Below, in pieces: positions 46,549 to 56,180 of a stretch of 64,000 nucleotides of DNA. The stretch's first letter is position 1. Every line of letters begins with the position of its first letter. The stretch is from Pyrococcus furiosus DSM 3638 (GTDB lineage: Archaea; Methanobacteriota_B; Thermococci; Thermococcales; Thermococcaceae), in assembly GCF_000007305.1 (NCBI RefSeq), contig NC_003413.1:863318-927317 (forward strand), in the 5' to 3' direction. Under the pieces are notes generated by a model that ran no database searches, was not told where the DNA came from, and worked only from the letters and a program-made list of their open reading frames with translations. A program made the position numbers and the translations under genes.

Positions 46549-47329
46549 GATACTGTTAGGATAAGCTGTGGGGTGTCAGGTTTAAGTTACTGGCAGTACT
46601 TTAGAAAAAGAAGGGGGAACATGAAGTCTGAAACCATTATTTACTGGGTGGTTTCAGCCTTAAAACCCTTTCGTCGCAACAAAATCCCACCAGAAAAGAA
46701 AATCAGGGGAGTAGAATTATACCTGCGAGGCCTCAGTTACCGGCAAACCGCCAGAATACTCAAAATCAGTCACGTAACAGTCTGGGAGGCAGTCCAAAAA
46801 CTCGCAGAAGCAGTTTACAAGCCAAAAATCCTCGCAGTCAAAAAACAGCGAAACTTCATCGCAGTTGACGAAACAGTAATAAAAATCAACGGGAAGAAAA
46901 GATACCTCTGGGCTGCAATTGACGTTGAGAGCAAGGAAGTTTTAGCAGTCTGGATTACGACTGTTAGAAACTGGTGGGTTGCCAGGGATTTCATTCTGGT
47001 TGTTTTAAAGTCGTGTGAAGGGCAGCCTGTCTTTCTGGTTGACAGGGCGAGCTGGTATAAGTCTGCTTTTAAGAGTTTGAGGTTGGGTTATCTGCATGTG
47101 ACTTTCGGGCCGAGGAACAGTGTTGAGCGCTGGTTTAGGACGTTGAAGGAGAGGACGAAGCGTTTCTGGAATAATTTCAGGGGTAAAGACTGGAGGAGGG
47201 TTCATAGGTTTGTTTTTCTGTTTGCCTTCTGGTATAATTTTGTCAGAATTCATTCTAGTTTTGGTGATCCGCCTGGTGATGTTACTGAATGGCTTCAGGA
47301 GGTGATGCCCCAGTTATCCTAACAGTATC
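46549..47329 (+). mobile_element. IS6-family insertion sequence (ISPfu type), copy B
   Basis: A 781-base element with perfect terminal repeats GATACTGTTAGGATAA / reversed GATACTGTTAGGATAA. It is flanked by the 8-base target duplication CTTTTTCA (46541-46548 and 47330-47337). It carries a complete transposase and interrupts an MFS transporter gene. Intact repeats and duplication mean recent insertion. It differs from copy A at 7323 in end sequence (GTTAGG instead of GTCAGG) and at many internal sites. Confidence 0.95.
46621..47322 (+). CDS. tnpA: IS6-family DDE transposase
   Basis: A full 233-residue transposase with HTH (LSYRQTARILKISHVTV) and catalytic Asp in IAVDETVIKI, Asp in FLVDRASWYK and Glu in SVERWFR. 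The true start is ATG 46621 after GGGGGAAC; the open frame reaches back across the element's end into the MFS gene. It is likely functional. Confidence 0.93.
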   Translation: MKSETIIYWVVSALKPFRRNKIPPEKKIRGVELYLRGLSYRQTARILKISHVTVWEAVQKLAEAVYKPKILAVKKQRNFIAVDETVIKINGKKRYLWAAIDVESKEVLAVWITTVRNWWVARDFILVVLKSCEGQPVFLVDRASWYKSAFKSLRLGYLHVTFGPRNSVERWFRTLKERTKRFWNNFRGKDWRRVHRFVFLFAFWYNFVRIHSSFGDPPGDVTEWLQEVMPQLS

Positions 47330-48064
47330 CTTTTTCAACACAAAAACAACATAATTTATGAGAATAAATTCTGGTGCAAGTCCCCAAGCTAGGGTTAAGA
47401 GAGTTTCAAACGCGATGAGGTGCTTGAACTCACCGATCTTGAATTTGAAGCCTTCGGAGCTTATCCTCTCTTCCTTGCCTACTGGAGGTAGGAAAAGCCA
47501 GAGATACGTGACAGTTACAACTGAGAAAAGGCCAAAGAAGAGAAAGGTTAAGCGGTAGTGCTCCGGCTTGTTGTACACATACCCAAGGAGATAGCCCATT
47601 ATGGGAAAGCTCACAAGGGTTGCTATTTCTGGAAGGCGAAGATGCCAGGCAAAAATCTCCTCATACTTATCCTCGGGATAAATTATCTGTTCATAGGCTT
47701 GATAGAGAGGATACAAGAGAGAGGATAACTTCTCTATAATTCTACCTATAAAGAGCATCAGAGGAGCTATCGCACCTTTTGCAAGGCCATACATAACGTA
47801 AGCTATGCCATCAAGTATATCAATTGTTATTAGCCCTTTCTTAATATCCCAGTTGTTGAATAGCCTACCAAATAGATACGTGAGGGGTATTGATGCTATG
47901 TTAATTGCCGTGAAGAATGCTCCAACTTCTAGTACTGAATAACCAGTTTTCATGAGGTAAAGAGGGAAGAGTATCCATACTATGAGCCCAGGAGCTATAA
48001 AGGTGTGGTATAGCATGTAAGCCTTGGCTTCCCTGGGGATCTCACTCCAGCGCATAAAGACCAC

Positions 48065-48655
48065 TATCGAGGCTTGACTTGCATGAAAAACTTTAAATGA
48101 TTTTTGGTGAGAGTAATAGGTATATTCTAATCTTAATTCTCAAAAGTCTATGTTTGATAATTAAGAAAAGGCCAAAGAGCTAGCAAAAATTCTTAATGGG
48201 CTGGAACGTTCAGGAAGACTCAAAATTTCTAGTTGCTAACCAAAGAGAACAGACTAATGTACTTTACTGAGATAGTAAAGCACTAGACAGGGTTCTCTAT
48301 TATTTAGATTATGTAGCAATGGTTTTATCTACAGTAACAATCTGAAAAGGTGGCCCAAACTATTAGGAATAAAGATACTGTAAATAAGATACTATAATTC
48401 CTCATGGTCGCAGGCATTTCTTATTTCGGGGGAGGTGAAATAATAAATTAGACTCCCAGATTTCAAGGAGAAGATAGAGAAGATTGAAAAATTTTAGAGG
48501 AATACTTTACCTTTTCTTCGGAATAGCTCCCTTGGCTTTCTTGAGAATTTCATTCAGGTGCCATAGGAAACCCAATAAAACATGTAAAAAGTTATTATAC
48601 TTCATTTAGTTATAATAAAAATAAACAGATATATTCGTGTTTCTTTTAAGCGAAA
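48065..48655. other. Gene-free, AT-rich, degenerate region
   Basis: About 590 bases without a supportable gene. Short broken frames on both strands show no recognisable domain; several stops interrupt each. A promoter for the secreted precursor at 48710 probably lies at about 48650-48670 (TTATATATAATAAAA). Confidence 0.5.
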
Positions 48656-48709
48656 ATGTTATATATAATAAAATTGTTAAATATTATACAAAGTATATGG
48701 GGGGGACAA

Positions 48710-49441
48710 ATGCAAAGACGTACCTTATTGGCTACGGGCATAGTTTTTCTCTTAGTTGGAACATATGGATTATATGCAGTTGGTTATCCACAATATCCAG
48801 AAGTAAAAGACTGTGTAAACCCATTTGAGGTTGTAAAACATCTTAACAGTGTTCAAGAGAATTGGTCTAGAGTCCACATATTTTTTAAGCTAGTAACAAG
48901 TAGAGACTTCTGGAAGTTAGCAAAACCATGGAACGTAGATTACTCTAATGTTAAAGTCGTAAAACACGTCCTTGAATATAATGGGGAAAATATAACAATG
49001 ATCGCTATAGGAATTCCCCTAAAAGACAAGAAACATGTAGTAGCACTTTATGAGTTTTCAAAGCCCGTTCAGGGGGTGAAAGTGAGAGGGTACTTAATCG
49101 AACTTTCTCAAGGGAAACTAGTCCCTAGATTAATAAGTGTAAATGGGGGTAAACTTACGGCATTAAGTAACTGTAGACACGAATGTAAAAGCAACTCAGA
49201 CTGTTCATATCCCAGGGAGTTTTGTACTAAATATTGTTGTTCCTATGACAGGGATTATGCGATTGACTGTTGCCTTGCCGCTGGGCGGTGTGGAGCGGTA
49301 TGTGGAGTAGGAGCAACTGTATGCTTGGTAAACCCAATAGGGTGTATAGCATGTACTGTTTGTGTAATTGCAAATTGTTATGACTGTATCGAAAAAAGTT
49401 GTCTTGAGTGGGGAAGTGGGTGTGAATATCATGGAGCTTGA
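48710..49441 (+). CDS. Halocin-C8-like cysteine-rich secreted precursor
   Basis: A 243-residue protein with three parts. The N terminus is a signal (QRRTLLATGIVFLLVGTYG; twin Arg before a hydrophobic run). The middle domain of about 120 residues, ending near PRLISVNGG, is soluble. The last 90 residues contain 18 cysteines, including KYCC, DCCLAAGRCGAVCGVGATVC and CIACTVCVIANCYDC. The Cys spacing and small hydrophobic residues between them recall the mature part of halocin C8, whose precursor likewise joins an N-terminal immunity region to a C-terminal Cys-rich peptide. ATG 48710 follows GGGGGG; an earlier frame start at 48656 lacks a ribosome site. Confidence 0.6.
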   Translation: MQRRTLLATGIVFLLVGTYGLYAVGYPQYPEVKDCVNPFEVVKHLNSVQENWSRVHIFFKLVTSRDFWKLAKPWNVDYSNVKVVKHVLEYNGENITMIAIGIPLKDKKHVVALYEFSKPVQGVKVRGYLIELSQGKLVPRLISVNGGKLTALSNCRHECKSNSDCSYPREFCTKYCCSYDRDYAIDCCLAAGRCGAVCGVGATVCLVNPIGCIACTVCVIANCYDCIEKSCLEWGSGCEYHGA

Positions 49442-49447
49442 AGGTGA

Positions 49448-49810
49448 ATGTCCATGAAAAGAAAAGGGCTTGCACTTGGGATGGTCTTTGTCGTTTTTCT
49501 CATGATTTTTACATCTTATGCAGGAATAACAACTGGGGAATTCTGGAATGATCCACTAAGAAACACTGTAAAAGGTCTTTTTATGGGTTTTGGCTTAGTG
49601 ATAATCCCCTTTGCTATAAGTGCAATTTTAATAGGTAGGATTCCTCTCTATGTTGTGTTATTTACAGTTGCTGGCATAGAATTACTATTGGCTTTTATAA
49701 CACGTACACTTGGATATTCTCAATACTCTAGAGTATTTATTGAAGCTACAGCTGTTCTCCTCCCTGCCGGATTAATAATGGGTTGGGTTACTACTAAATC
49801 CAGATTTTAA
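49448..49810 (+). CDS. Four-span membrane protein next to the Cys-rich precursor
   Basis: A 120-residue, strongly hydrophobic protein with about four spans (residues 8-25, 40-60, 67-85 and 95-112) and a basic end. It starts six bases after the precursor gene, with AGGTGAATG in the gap, so it is cotranslated. It is not recognised. Export helper or immunity protein are the obvious ideas from context. Confidence 0.55.
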   Translation: MSMKRKGLALGMVFVVFLMIFTSYAGITTGEFWNDPLRNTVKGLFMGFGLVIIPFAISAILIGRIPLYVVLFTVAGIELLLAFITRTLGYSQYSRVFIEATAVLLPAGLIMGWVTTKSRF

Positions 49811-50016
49811 AAGTTTTATTTTCCTTATTTTCTTTTTTAAGTTTCTCTCTAATCCCACTCATGATCATACCTAGAAGAACAGAGAAAAATAAAATAACTC
49901 CTCCAGCACTTTGTCACAGGCCTGACAGAAATGAAACTTCGATTCCCACATGCCCATCCTCTGACACCTTAATCTATTAAAAGACCAAAGTATAAACATA
50001 TTGAAGGGGGATCAAG

Positions 50017-51686
50017 GTGAAGGAGGCAAGGAAGCTTATTCTCCCCTTGGCCATTCTCCTCATAACTATCCCAATGGCAGTAGCTGAAGGATGGGCAAAG
50101 ACTTACAAAATAGAGAACTCTGATATCATGTACCCTGAAAGTCCATTGATAATGGAGAAGACAATTTACTTACCTGGGATTTATCAAGTTTGACTTTTCC
50201 TCACAATTCTTCTACATAATGTCACTAGATTCCCTAACCGGAGAAGGAGAAATTAAGTGGGTAAAGGAAGTAAGGTTCACTTTCAATGGAACTGAATTGG
50301 GCCCTCAATTTGAATTAGACAATCCTAGGGTGTTTCTTAGGAAAAGTCCAGATGGGAACATTATTGGATTCTTCAGAGTGAAACGTCCAGATGCTCCGAT
50401 ATTCTCTGGAACAGTGGTCTTTAAGATGACTCCAGAGGGAAACATTCTGTGGGCAAGATATTATAGGATGTGGCAATATAATGATAGACTGGACAAAAAC
50501 TATACAAAAGAACTTATCCCAATTGACGCTAGTTCTTTGAGATTATAACCGTACGTTGGGACTTATTACTGAAAACGGAATATACCTTCTTGCCGAGACC
50601 ATAGGTTGGTTTTCATCGATGATGGAAGCGTTTGTAGTTATGAAATTATCTCCAGAAGGAAAGCTTGAATGGGCGAAAGTCTATGGGGCCTATGAGCCCC
50701 CAATGAGACCAGTAGGAATAGAGATTATAGAAGACAGAAAAGTTCTTGTACTTGTGGCCTGGAAAGAACCAACCCTCTATTGGATAGATGAAAACGGGAA
50801 TATAACAAGGGGGCTACTCGTGAAAGTCCCAACGTACGGTTATAATCTCAAAGATCTTGCCATCGATGGAAATGAGATTTATCTGGCTGGAGCAATAAAA
50901 CCAGATCTATATGAGCCCTTTTTGATAAAGCTCTCTGGGGAGGGAAGCTTACTTTGGTCTAAGAAGTTTCCCAATTCAGGTGAGACATTCATACAACTGA
51001 TACCAGCCAGAGATTCCATATACGTTCTCGGATACGCGGGATCTTCATTTCAGGAAGGTAAAGACTATAAAAGGCACGCTTGGATTCTTAACTTTGACAA
51101 AAATGGAAAGCTTAGATGGCATGTTCTCCTAGGAGATACAATGGGATACAACAAGCTTGGAGGGATAGCGGTTGGCGATTATTTGTATCTCTTTTACTTT
51201 AGAAATGTGTTTATGAAGAAGGACATTGTTTCACTAGCCCTTGGAAAAGATGGATCAACCCCTCCTTGTGACGCAGACAGACCAAAGCTTGAAATTGAAA
51301 ATCTTGAAATCTCTTTAAAATTTATAAAACCTCCACAGATGGATACTCCTCTAATAGAAGAGTTTGATGTGAAATCATCAACAAGGGATCTTCACCTAAT
51401 CGTTAGTGAAGCTTGTTCTGGTGACCTTCAGGCAAGTCCAAGCTTAGGGCAAACTAAGAAGACTACAACAACCAACCCTTCCAGCCCTACTTACTCAAAA
51501 ACCACCACAAGCCCTACCCAGACTTCTCCAAAAATCACAATAATAACCTCCCCCCACATCACCTCCACCGCTCAAATTCCAGAAGAAAAGACACCAAAAC
51601 CTACAGAAAGTGAAAAAAAGGGTATTTGTGGCCCAGCAGGATTAGTATTCTTTGTTATAATTCCACTTATTCACAAAAGGTATTAA
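50017..51686 (+). pseudogene. Secreted beta-propeller-like protein with CGP-CTERM anchor, two frameshifts
   Basis: GTG 50017 (after GAAGGGGG) starts a signal peptide (LILPLAILLITIPMAVAEG). The frame stops near 50193, but the next frame continues GFIKFDFSSQFFYI; one extra G at 50176-50178 would join them. Near 50538 a second one-base shift leads into the frame that runs to 51686. Repeated GKLEWAKVYG, GSLLWSKKF, GKLRWHVLLG units mark a PQQ-like propeller. A Thr/Pro/Ser stalk (residues about 470-520) and the ending GICGPAGLVFFVIIPLIHKRY (broken here across normal turns) match the Thermococcales CGP-CTERM sorting signal. About 555 residues if repaired. Confidence 0.7.
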
Positions 51687-52511
51687 ACCCTTTTTATCTT
51701 TTAATTTCTTTCTAAAAACAAGAACATTCGGTTCTTTAGCATCGTCCCATATGTAGACTCCTATCCTCCTAAAAACTGAAAGAACTGGTTTTATTGAGCT
51801 GGACAACATAAGGTTAAATTCTTCTTTATCCTTTTCTCTTGCTACCCAAGCCATTGCTGGTAAAAGTGCCTTCAGGACAGCGGGACCAGGTTCGAGAGGT
51901 GTAAATATTGTTTCCTTTTTTGGCCCTATAAACTTAAGGCCGTTGTACTCATAGACTTCAGCATTTTTTCTTATCCATTCTAATGCTTCCTCACTCCTTT
52001 TTATGAATCTCCATCCAACTGGAATAATCCCTAAAGTTAAGTCCTCAAGCTTTGGCTCTATTCTAATTGGTTCCTCAGGTTTAAAATCGCCAACCCTTAC
52101 GCTGGCAACGAAGAACCGCGCTTTAACCCAGAATCCATTCTTTTCTGCCATGGCTATTATCTTTTTGTTAAGGAAGTAGGGGGAGAACTCAAGGGCATCT
52201 ATTATACCTTCACTTGCCATCATTCTTCCCTTCTCTACAATAAAGTTGTGTAACATTTTACCAAATCCCCTACCGTGGTAGTTGGGATGTACCCTAAGTC
52301 CTTCCATCCAACTAACTCTATTGGGAAGAAGAGTCAACTTAACAGTGCCAATGACCTTCCCATTAAGCTCGAGAACATAGAAGTTCCCATCCTTAATCCA
52401 TTCGTCGAATACGCGCGCAAGGTAGTCCTCACCGTCCCAGGTGAGATGGGCTATTTCCTCGATAAATGGTTTATCCTGAGGTTTAGCCTCGCGGATTATT
52501 GGTTTCATCAT
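51642..52511 (-). CDS. GNAT-family N-acetyltransferase
   Basis: A 289-residue protein with an N-terminal GNAT domain (VHPNYHGRGFGKML, the acetyl-CoA-binding motif A, near residue 77) and a C-terminal domain of about 140 residues with GIIPVGWRFIKRSEEALEWI and FTPLEPGPAVL of unknown role. Substrate unknown; protein or small-molecule acetylation. It overlaps the end of the CGP-CTERM gene by 45 bases tail-to-tail. Confidence 0.8.
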   Translation of the reverse strand: MMKPIIREAKPQDKPFIEEIAHLTWDGEDYLARVFDEWIKDGNFYVLELNGKVIGTVKLTLLPNRVSWMEGLRVHPNYHGRGFGKMLHNFIVEKGRMMASEGIIDALEFSPYFLNKKIIAMAEKNGFWVKARFFVASVRVGDFKPEEPIRIEPKLEDLTLGIIPVGWRFIKRSEEALEWIRKNAEVYEYNGLKFIGPKKETIFTPLEPGPAVLKALLPAMAWVAREKDKEEFNLMLSSSIKPVLSVFRRIGVYIWDDAKEPNVLVFRKKLKDKKGLIPFVNKWNYNKEY

Positions 52512-52615
52512 TAGCCCACCTGATAGTATGTTGGTGCTTTGAAATTCATGCTTTTGTCTCTGAATCTGTCTTCCTTGCCACTTCCTTTAATAGTCAGATG
52601 ATTGGAATTAAAGTC

Positions 52616-53065
52616 TTAAGGGCTTACCGTAATTTTCTTGTTTGTATCTCCCCTGATGTATACTATCACTTTCTCTGCATTAACTTTTGACACAACTCGA
52701 AGGTCGGAAATATAAGCAAGAGGAGTCTGAATTACTCCAGAAGATTCACTATACTGAGACACTCTCTTAGAAGTAAACTTTAGAAAGAGTACTCCATCTT
52801 CATAAGCACATCCAGTGAGGTTAAAGATCCATTTTCCCTCAAGTCTAAGGAGGAGTATTTCAGTAGCATTTTTCCCAGTGGATGAAGGATCCTGTGGAAG
52901 GGGATACTCTACAAATTTTGAGCATTCCTGCGTCCAAGGTATCTGCTCATACCTTCTATCTTCGATTACATTTAGTATATACACTCCTAGAATAGGGATG
53001 TAGATTATGGAAAGCAGTAAAATAATAGCAAGGGTGATGGCAAGAAGATCTTCTTTTTTCTTCAA
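52616..53065 (-). CDS. Secreted or membrane-anchored hypothetical protein
   Basis: A 149-residue protein with a basic start and one hydrophobic anchor (residues 8-32), then an extracytoplasmic beta-rich domain with two Cys. Unknown family. It follows the gene at 53081 by 15 bases on the same strand, so the two are probably cotranscribed. Confidence 0.5.
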   Translation of the reverse strand: MKKKEDLLAITLAIILLLSIIYIPILGVYILNVIEDRRYEQIPWTQECSKFVEYPLPQDPSSTGKNATEILLLRLEGKWIFNLTGCAYEDGVLFLKFTSKRVSQYSESSGVIQTPLAYISDLRVVSKVNAEKVIVYIRGDTNKKITVSP

Positions 53066-53080
53066 TTTTTATTCCCTCCG

Positions 53081-54049
53081 CTAGTTATAAGTTACTGTAA
53101 GACTAATCCCCAGATCTTTTTCAATTCCGTCTATTGGACTATAAATTGAGCCTGAAGAAGGTTTTCCCCAGTTTATTCCATAAAGCTCTGCAGCTGAATT
53201 TCTATATGAACAATAAACTGATCCCTTTATATTTTTGTAATACCCTACATATCCGAGAGTTCCAGTGCCTCTCAATTCTCTATTTTGTTTAATCCCACCA
53301 ATAAGAGGTCTAATAAAATCACTATTTGTGGTTAGCTTTATGTATCCTTCCTCTTCCACTCTTACTGCCTCTTTGGGGATTCCCAGTTTCTCTAATTCCT
53401 TTTCAAGTATTTTTAGAGTTTCTAGAGTTACGTTTGCTAACCCAATTGTCAACGTATTGTGAGCTTCATCGGCATCTATCGTTACAATTCCAAGTTGCTT
53501 AATGACACTTACATTAAGCCTTTCTATCATATGCTTCCATCTCACTAGATCTGCGAAATTGTATTTTCCTTTTAGGAATATTATATTTATTTTTCTTTTG
53601 TATTTTTCTAGTTTTTGTTTGATTTTTTGCTTATCTTCTTCGTTTTTTATGTAAATGAATATTAGTCCTCTTTTTTCATCAATGAACATTCCTCCGTAAG
53701 ATGAGAGGTTTCTAGAGGATTCTCCATTAAGCTCGTCAATCCCCACTAGTTGGCTTAACTCTCTTGCAGCCTGATGTAATATTATTGATTCTGGTTTCTT
53801 GAGTAATCCGTAGGGTTTTTCTTTAAATGCGAATCCTTCAAAATTCTTAATTTTCTCGGGTTCTTGACAATACCACCAGATTCTAGGCTCACTCTTCTCA
53901 ACCCACTGGCCATTCTCAAAAACCCAATATTTTACTGGCTGACAGGCCTTATCATTACCCGCACTCCCAAAAGAACCCAAAACCACAAAACCAAGTAACA
54001 AAACAATAACCCACCTCAAACCCAACACCACCACCACAAATATTTGCAC
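53081..54049 (-). CDS. Secreted protein resembling a truncated streptogrisin-type protease precursor
   Basis: A 322-residue protein with signal peptide (VIVLLLGFVVLGSFGSAG). Residues 160-240 resemble a pro-domain: LGIVTIDADEAHNTLTIGL and LEKELEKLGIPKEAVRVEE. The section after it, FIRPLIGGIKQ..GTGTLGYVGYY, resembles the start of a chymotrypsin-fold serine protease (RPLxGG). The expected catalytic His, Asp and Ser motifs are missing, because the protein ends about 70 residues later. It is either an inactive descendant or a different secreted family. Low to moderate certainty. Confidence 0.45.
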   Translation of the reverse strand: MQIFVVVVLGLRWVIVLLLGFVVLGSFGSAGNDKACQPVKYWVFENGQWVEKSEPRIWWYCQEPEKIKNFEGFAFKEKPYGLLKKPESIILHQAARELSQLVGIDELNGESSRNLSSYGGMFIDEKRGLIFIYIKNEEDKQKIKQKLEKYKRKINIIFLKGKYNFADLVRWKHMIERLNVSVIKQLGIVTIDADEAHNTLTIGLANVTLETLKILEKELEKLGIPKEAVRVEEEGYIKLTTNSDFIRPLIGGIKQNRELRGTGTLGYVGYYKNIKGSVYCSYRNSAAELYGINWGKPSSGSIYSPIDGIEKDLGISLTVTYN

Positions 54050-54222
54050 TATCAGCTATACCTCCAAAAATATTTGTAATTTTTGGTAATATTTATGGTG
54101 ACAGTGTCTAAAGATATTGGTCAATAAAAGTTATTCTTGAAGACCATCCAAACTAGAGCTTAAATACCTTGTCATAAAAATAATTTTTAACGCACAAATC
54201 CAAGATGGGATAGGAGTTGATT

Positions 54223-55086
54223 TCATGTTCTTGAAGAGTTATATATCAATATTACTACCCTATCAAACCCCATCACCTGGGAATACTCAACATAAAAGCG
54301 GGTGTTATCCTTCTTAAACATCTTCCCAGTCGCATTTACTGGGGTGATGTCTTTCCAGCTCTTTGCTAATGCTTTAGTAATCTCAAGGTACACTTCCCTC
54401 CCGCAACCTTTGGGGTAAACATAAACTGCCACATTCAGGTTTGGCTTCACGCTTCCTTCAAATTTGGCCATGTAGCCCTCTATCTTTACCCCTACTTCAG
54501 CTGTCCAGTTTTCTTCCATGATTGGAATATTTTTCTCTAACATAGTTGATATATTTTTCTCAAGCAATGTGTAAAAGATGACTTTTTCTGGTGAAGGCCC
54601 ATAGTACAAAGGAGTCACGGTCTTTGCAAAATCTATTACATCCTCACGCTCTCCTCGAGCAACAACAAGTATATATGCATCTCCCATGAATTTGCAACTA
54701 ATATAATATCCATTCTTATCTTTTACCAATACATTATTTTTGTATATGCTAAATCCCCTCTGCTCTAGTTCATTGGTTATTCTGTTTTTCTCTTTCTCGC
54801 ATGAATCGGATGAATAGTAAGTGTAAAGTCCGAACTCAGTTTCATTGGCCTTTCCAGTGAATTTTTTCAAATAGTTATGAGGTGAAACAATGTTGAGTGG
54901 TGCCTCTTCCACTTTGTATAGGTATCTCGCCCCCTCAAGAAACACTCTTAGGGCTTCAGAACCGTTTGAATAATTGCAGTGTGGAGATAAGCTTATGTTA
55001 AGGTTGATTTGGGATGTATGGATTTTGTATGCATATCCAAATATTGCCAAAATAATAAGTAGAAGAGGAATAATTATTTTTCTCAT
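54223..55086 (-). CDS. Secreted hypothetical protein
   Basis: A 287-residue protein with a signal or anchor (KIIIPLLLIILAIFGYAY) and an extracytoplasmic domain with several cysteines and N-glycosylation-type NxS/T sites. No recognised family. It is transcribed leftward alone. The 170 bases downstream (54050-54222) hold nothing I can identify. Confidence 0.5.
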   Translation of the reverse strand: MRKIIIPLLLIILAIFGYAYKIHTSQINLNISLSPHCNYSNGSEALRVFLEGARYLYKVEEAPLNIVSPHNYLKKFTGKANETEFGLYTYYSSDSCEKEKNRITNELEQRGFSIYKNNVLVKDKNGYYISCKFMGDAYILVVARGEREDVIDFAKTVTPLYYGPSPEKVIFYTLLEKNISTMLEKNIPIMEENWTAEVGVKIEGYMAKFEGSVKPNLNVAVYVYPKGCGREVYLEITKALAKSWKDITPVNATGKMFKKDNTRFYVEYSQVMGFDRVVILIYNSSRT

Positions 55087-55101
55087 TTGACATCACCAAG
55101 T

Positions 55102-55453
55102 TCATGTTGTTCTTATCTTCATGAGATCTGCATCTTGCCAATTTCCATTGGCTATATATTTCACATCATTCCCGTCATGGACTTTAATATAGAGCACAGT
55201 TCCAGTTTTTCGGGAGTATACATACCCAACCCCAGTTACGGCATGTGCACCCTAGTGGGTTCTCCAATAGTGGCATTCTTCCAGTTTTTAAACTCGGGAA
55301 TATTAGTAGCAATCCAATTTACATATGTTTGAGCAATCTGCGAAGCTAGCTGCGGAGGGATTTCCCTACTTTCCATAGCAGTTGTATTTCCTGAATATCC
55401 AAAAACAAATATACAAAGCATTAGTATTGATAATTTTTTAATTAATTTTTCAT
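55102..55453 (-). pseudogene. Small secreted protein, broken by frameshifts
   Basis: An N-terminal signal-like run (KKLSILMLCIFVFGYSG) precedes REIPPQLASQIAQTYVNWI and PEFKNWKNATIGEPTR. Around 55240 the phase changes to a frame giving VTGVGYVYSRKTGTVLYIKV and ending at TGA 55102. The natural start ATG 55453 is out of phase by one base in an A-run (55446-55450). Repaired length is about 115 residues. The ATIGEP segment recalls pro-regions or inhibitor-like domains of secreted proteins in Thermococcales; unproven. Confidence 0.45.
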
Positions 55454-55585
55454 AATTATTCCATCTCTAAAATCATGAGATTACATAATATTTAAATTTT
55501 TTGTTGTTATTATATGTTATCTAAAATTAAATAACAGAAGTCAAATTCAAATGTAATGAAAATACTTTTACTTTGTCCTACTAAG

Positions 55586-55960
55586 TTATCCTAAGAGCCA
55601 CTTCCATAAGGGGACAAATCTAACTCTTTTTCCTTTGTAAACCTCAGTTCCTTCATAATCCCATGTTACAACCGTTAAATTGTTACACTTTAATAGTCTA
55701 GAAGCCCTTAAAAGTGCCCCTACTTCTCGCTGCTTTGTCTCGATGTCATCGATACTATAGCTTACCTGGATCAGTTCTTTTACTTCAAATCCAGTTAAGA
55801 CGACAAAATCTACTTCTCCTTTAGAATCCATCCAGTATCTGATTTCAAGTCTTGGTTCTTGATAGTACTTCCTTCTTAGGAGTTCAAGAGCTACAATGTT
55901 TTCAATTCGATGACCTGTATCTTTAACCCCGTCATTATGCAAAAACGTTAAAGTGAGCAA
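55586..55960 (-). pseudogene. C-terminal fragment of an archaeal AAA ATPase (DUF4143/DUF234 type)
   Basis: Residues 20-124 resemble the C-terminal domain of the Thermococcales ATP-binding proteins that end in a nuclease-like domain: GHRIENIVALELLRRKY, WMDSKGEVDFVV, ELIQVSYSIDD and NLTVVTWDYEG. The complete protein has about 420 residues with a Walker A, which is missing here. The fragment begins in sequence unrelated to the family. Confidence 0.65.
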
Positions 55961-55989
55961 CGTTAGAGGCTAGTTCTTCAATCAGGACT

Positions 55990-56166
55990 ATGGCAAACTT
56001 TATTCAGTCCCTTGAGGATAAAAAGGAGGGCATGGCAAACAAAGACTTATTTAAGGATATGCCATCTAGAACTTCAAACATGAAGTTTCTAAAGAAAGCC
56101 TCACAAAAAACACTAGAGCTTCAAATATCAGAGATTGATTCTTTAATAAAGCACTCTACAAGCTGA
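55990..56166 (+). CDS. Small open frame, repeat partner 1 (NFIQS)
   Basis: A 58-codon frame beginning MANFIQSLEDKKEG. Its start resembles the frame at 56181 (MINFIQSRNDEKGA), so the two may be fragments or duplicates of one gene end. Unknown family; probably non-functional remnant. Confidence 0.3.
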   Translation: MANFIQSLEDKKEGMANKDLFKDMPSRTSNMKFLKKASQKTLELQISEIDSLIKHSTS

Positions 56167-56180
56167 AAGGCGATAAGACA

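Larger units (their letters stand above)
46109..48055 (-). pseudogene. MFS transporter gene disrupted by an IS6 element
   Basis: Two halves of one MFS protein flank the insertion. The N-terminal part (48055 down to about 47338) has about seven spans and the typical loop YLFGRLFNNWDIKKG; the C-terminal part (46540-46109) has five spans and MRIAGTYASERVPKNKG. Removing the IS and one copy of CTTTTTCA restores VLKKTIFEITLIVV in one frame, about 375 residues in all. The insertion therefore cleanly inactivated a formerly intact gene. Drug or sugar efflux is likely, substrate unknown. Confidence 0.88.

Noticed and set aside
46378-46620. Transposase extended into the MFS gene
   Set aside because: The frame is open across the IS end by chance; the element's own ATG at 46621 gives the standard 233 residues.
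48656-48709. Earlier start of the Cys-rich precursor at 48656
   Set aside because: No ribosome site; the extra residues sit before a proper signal peptide, while GGGGGG precedes ATG 48710.
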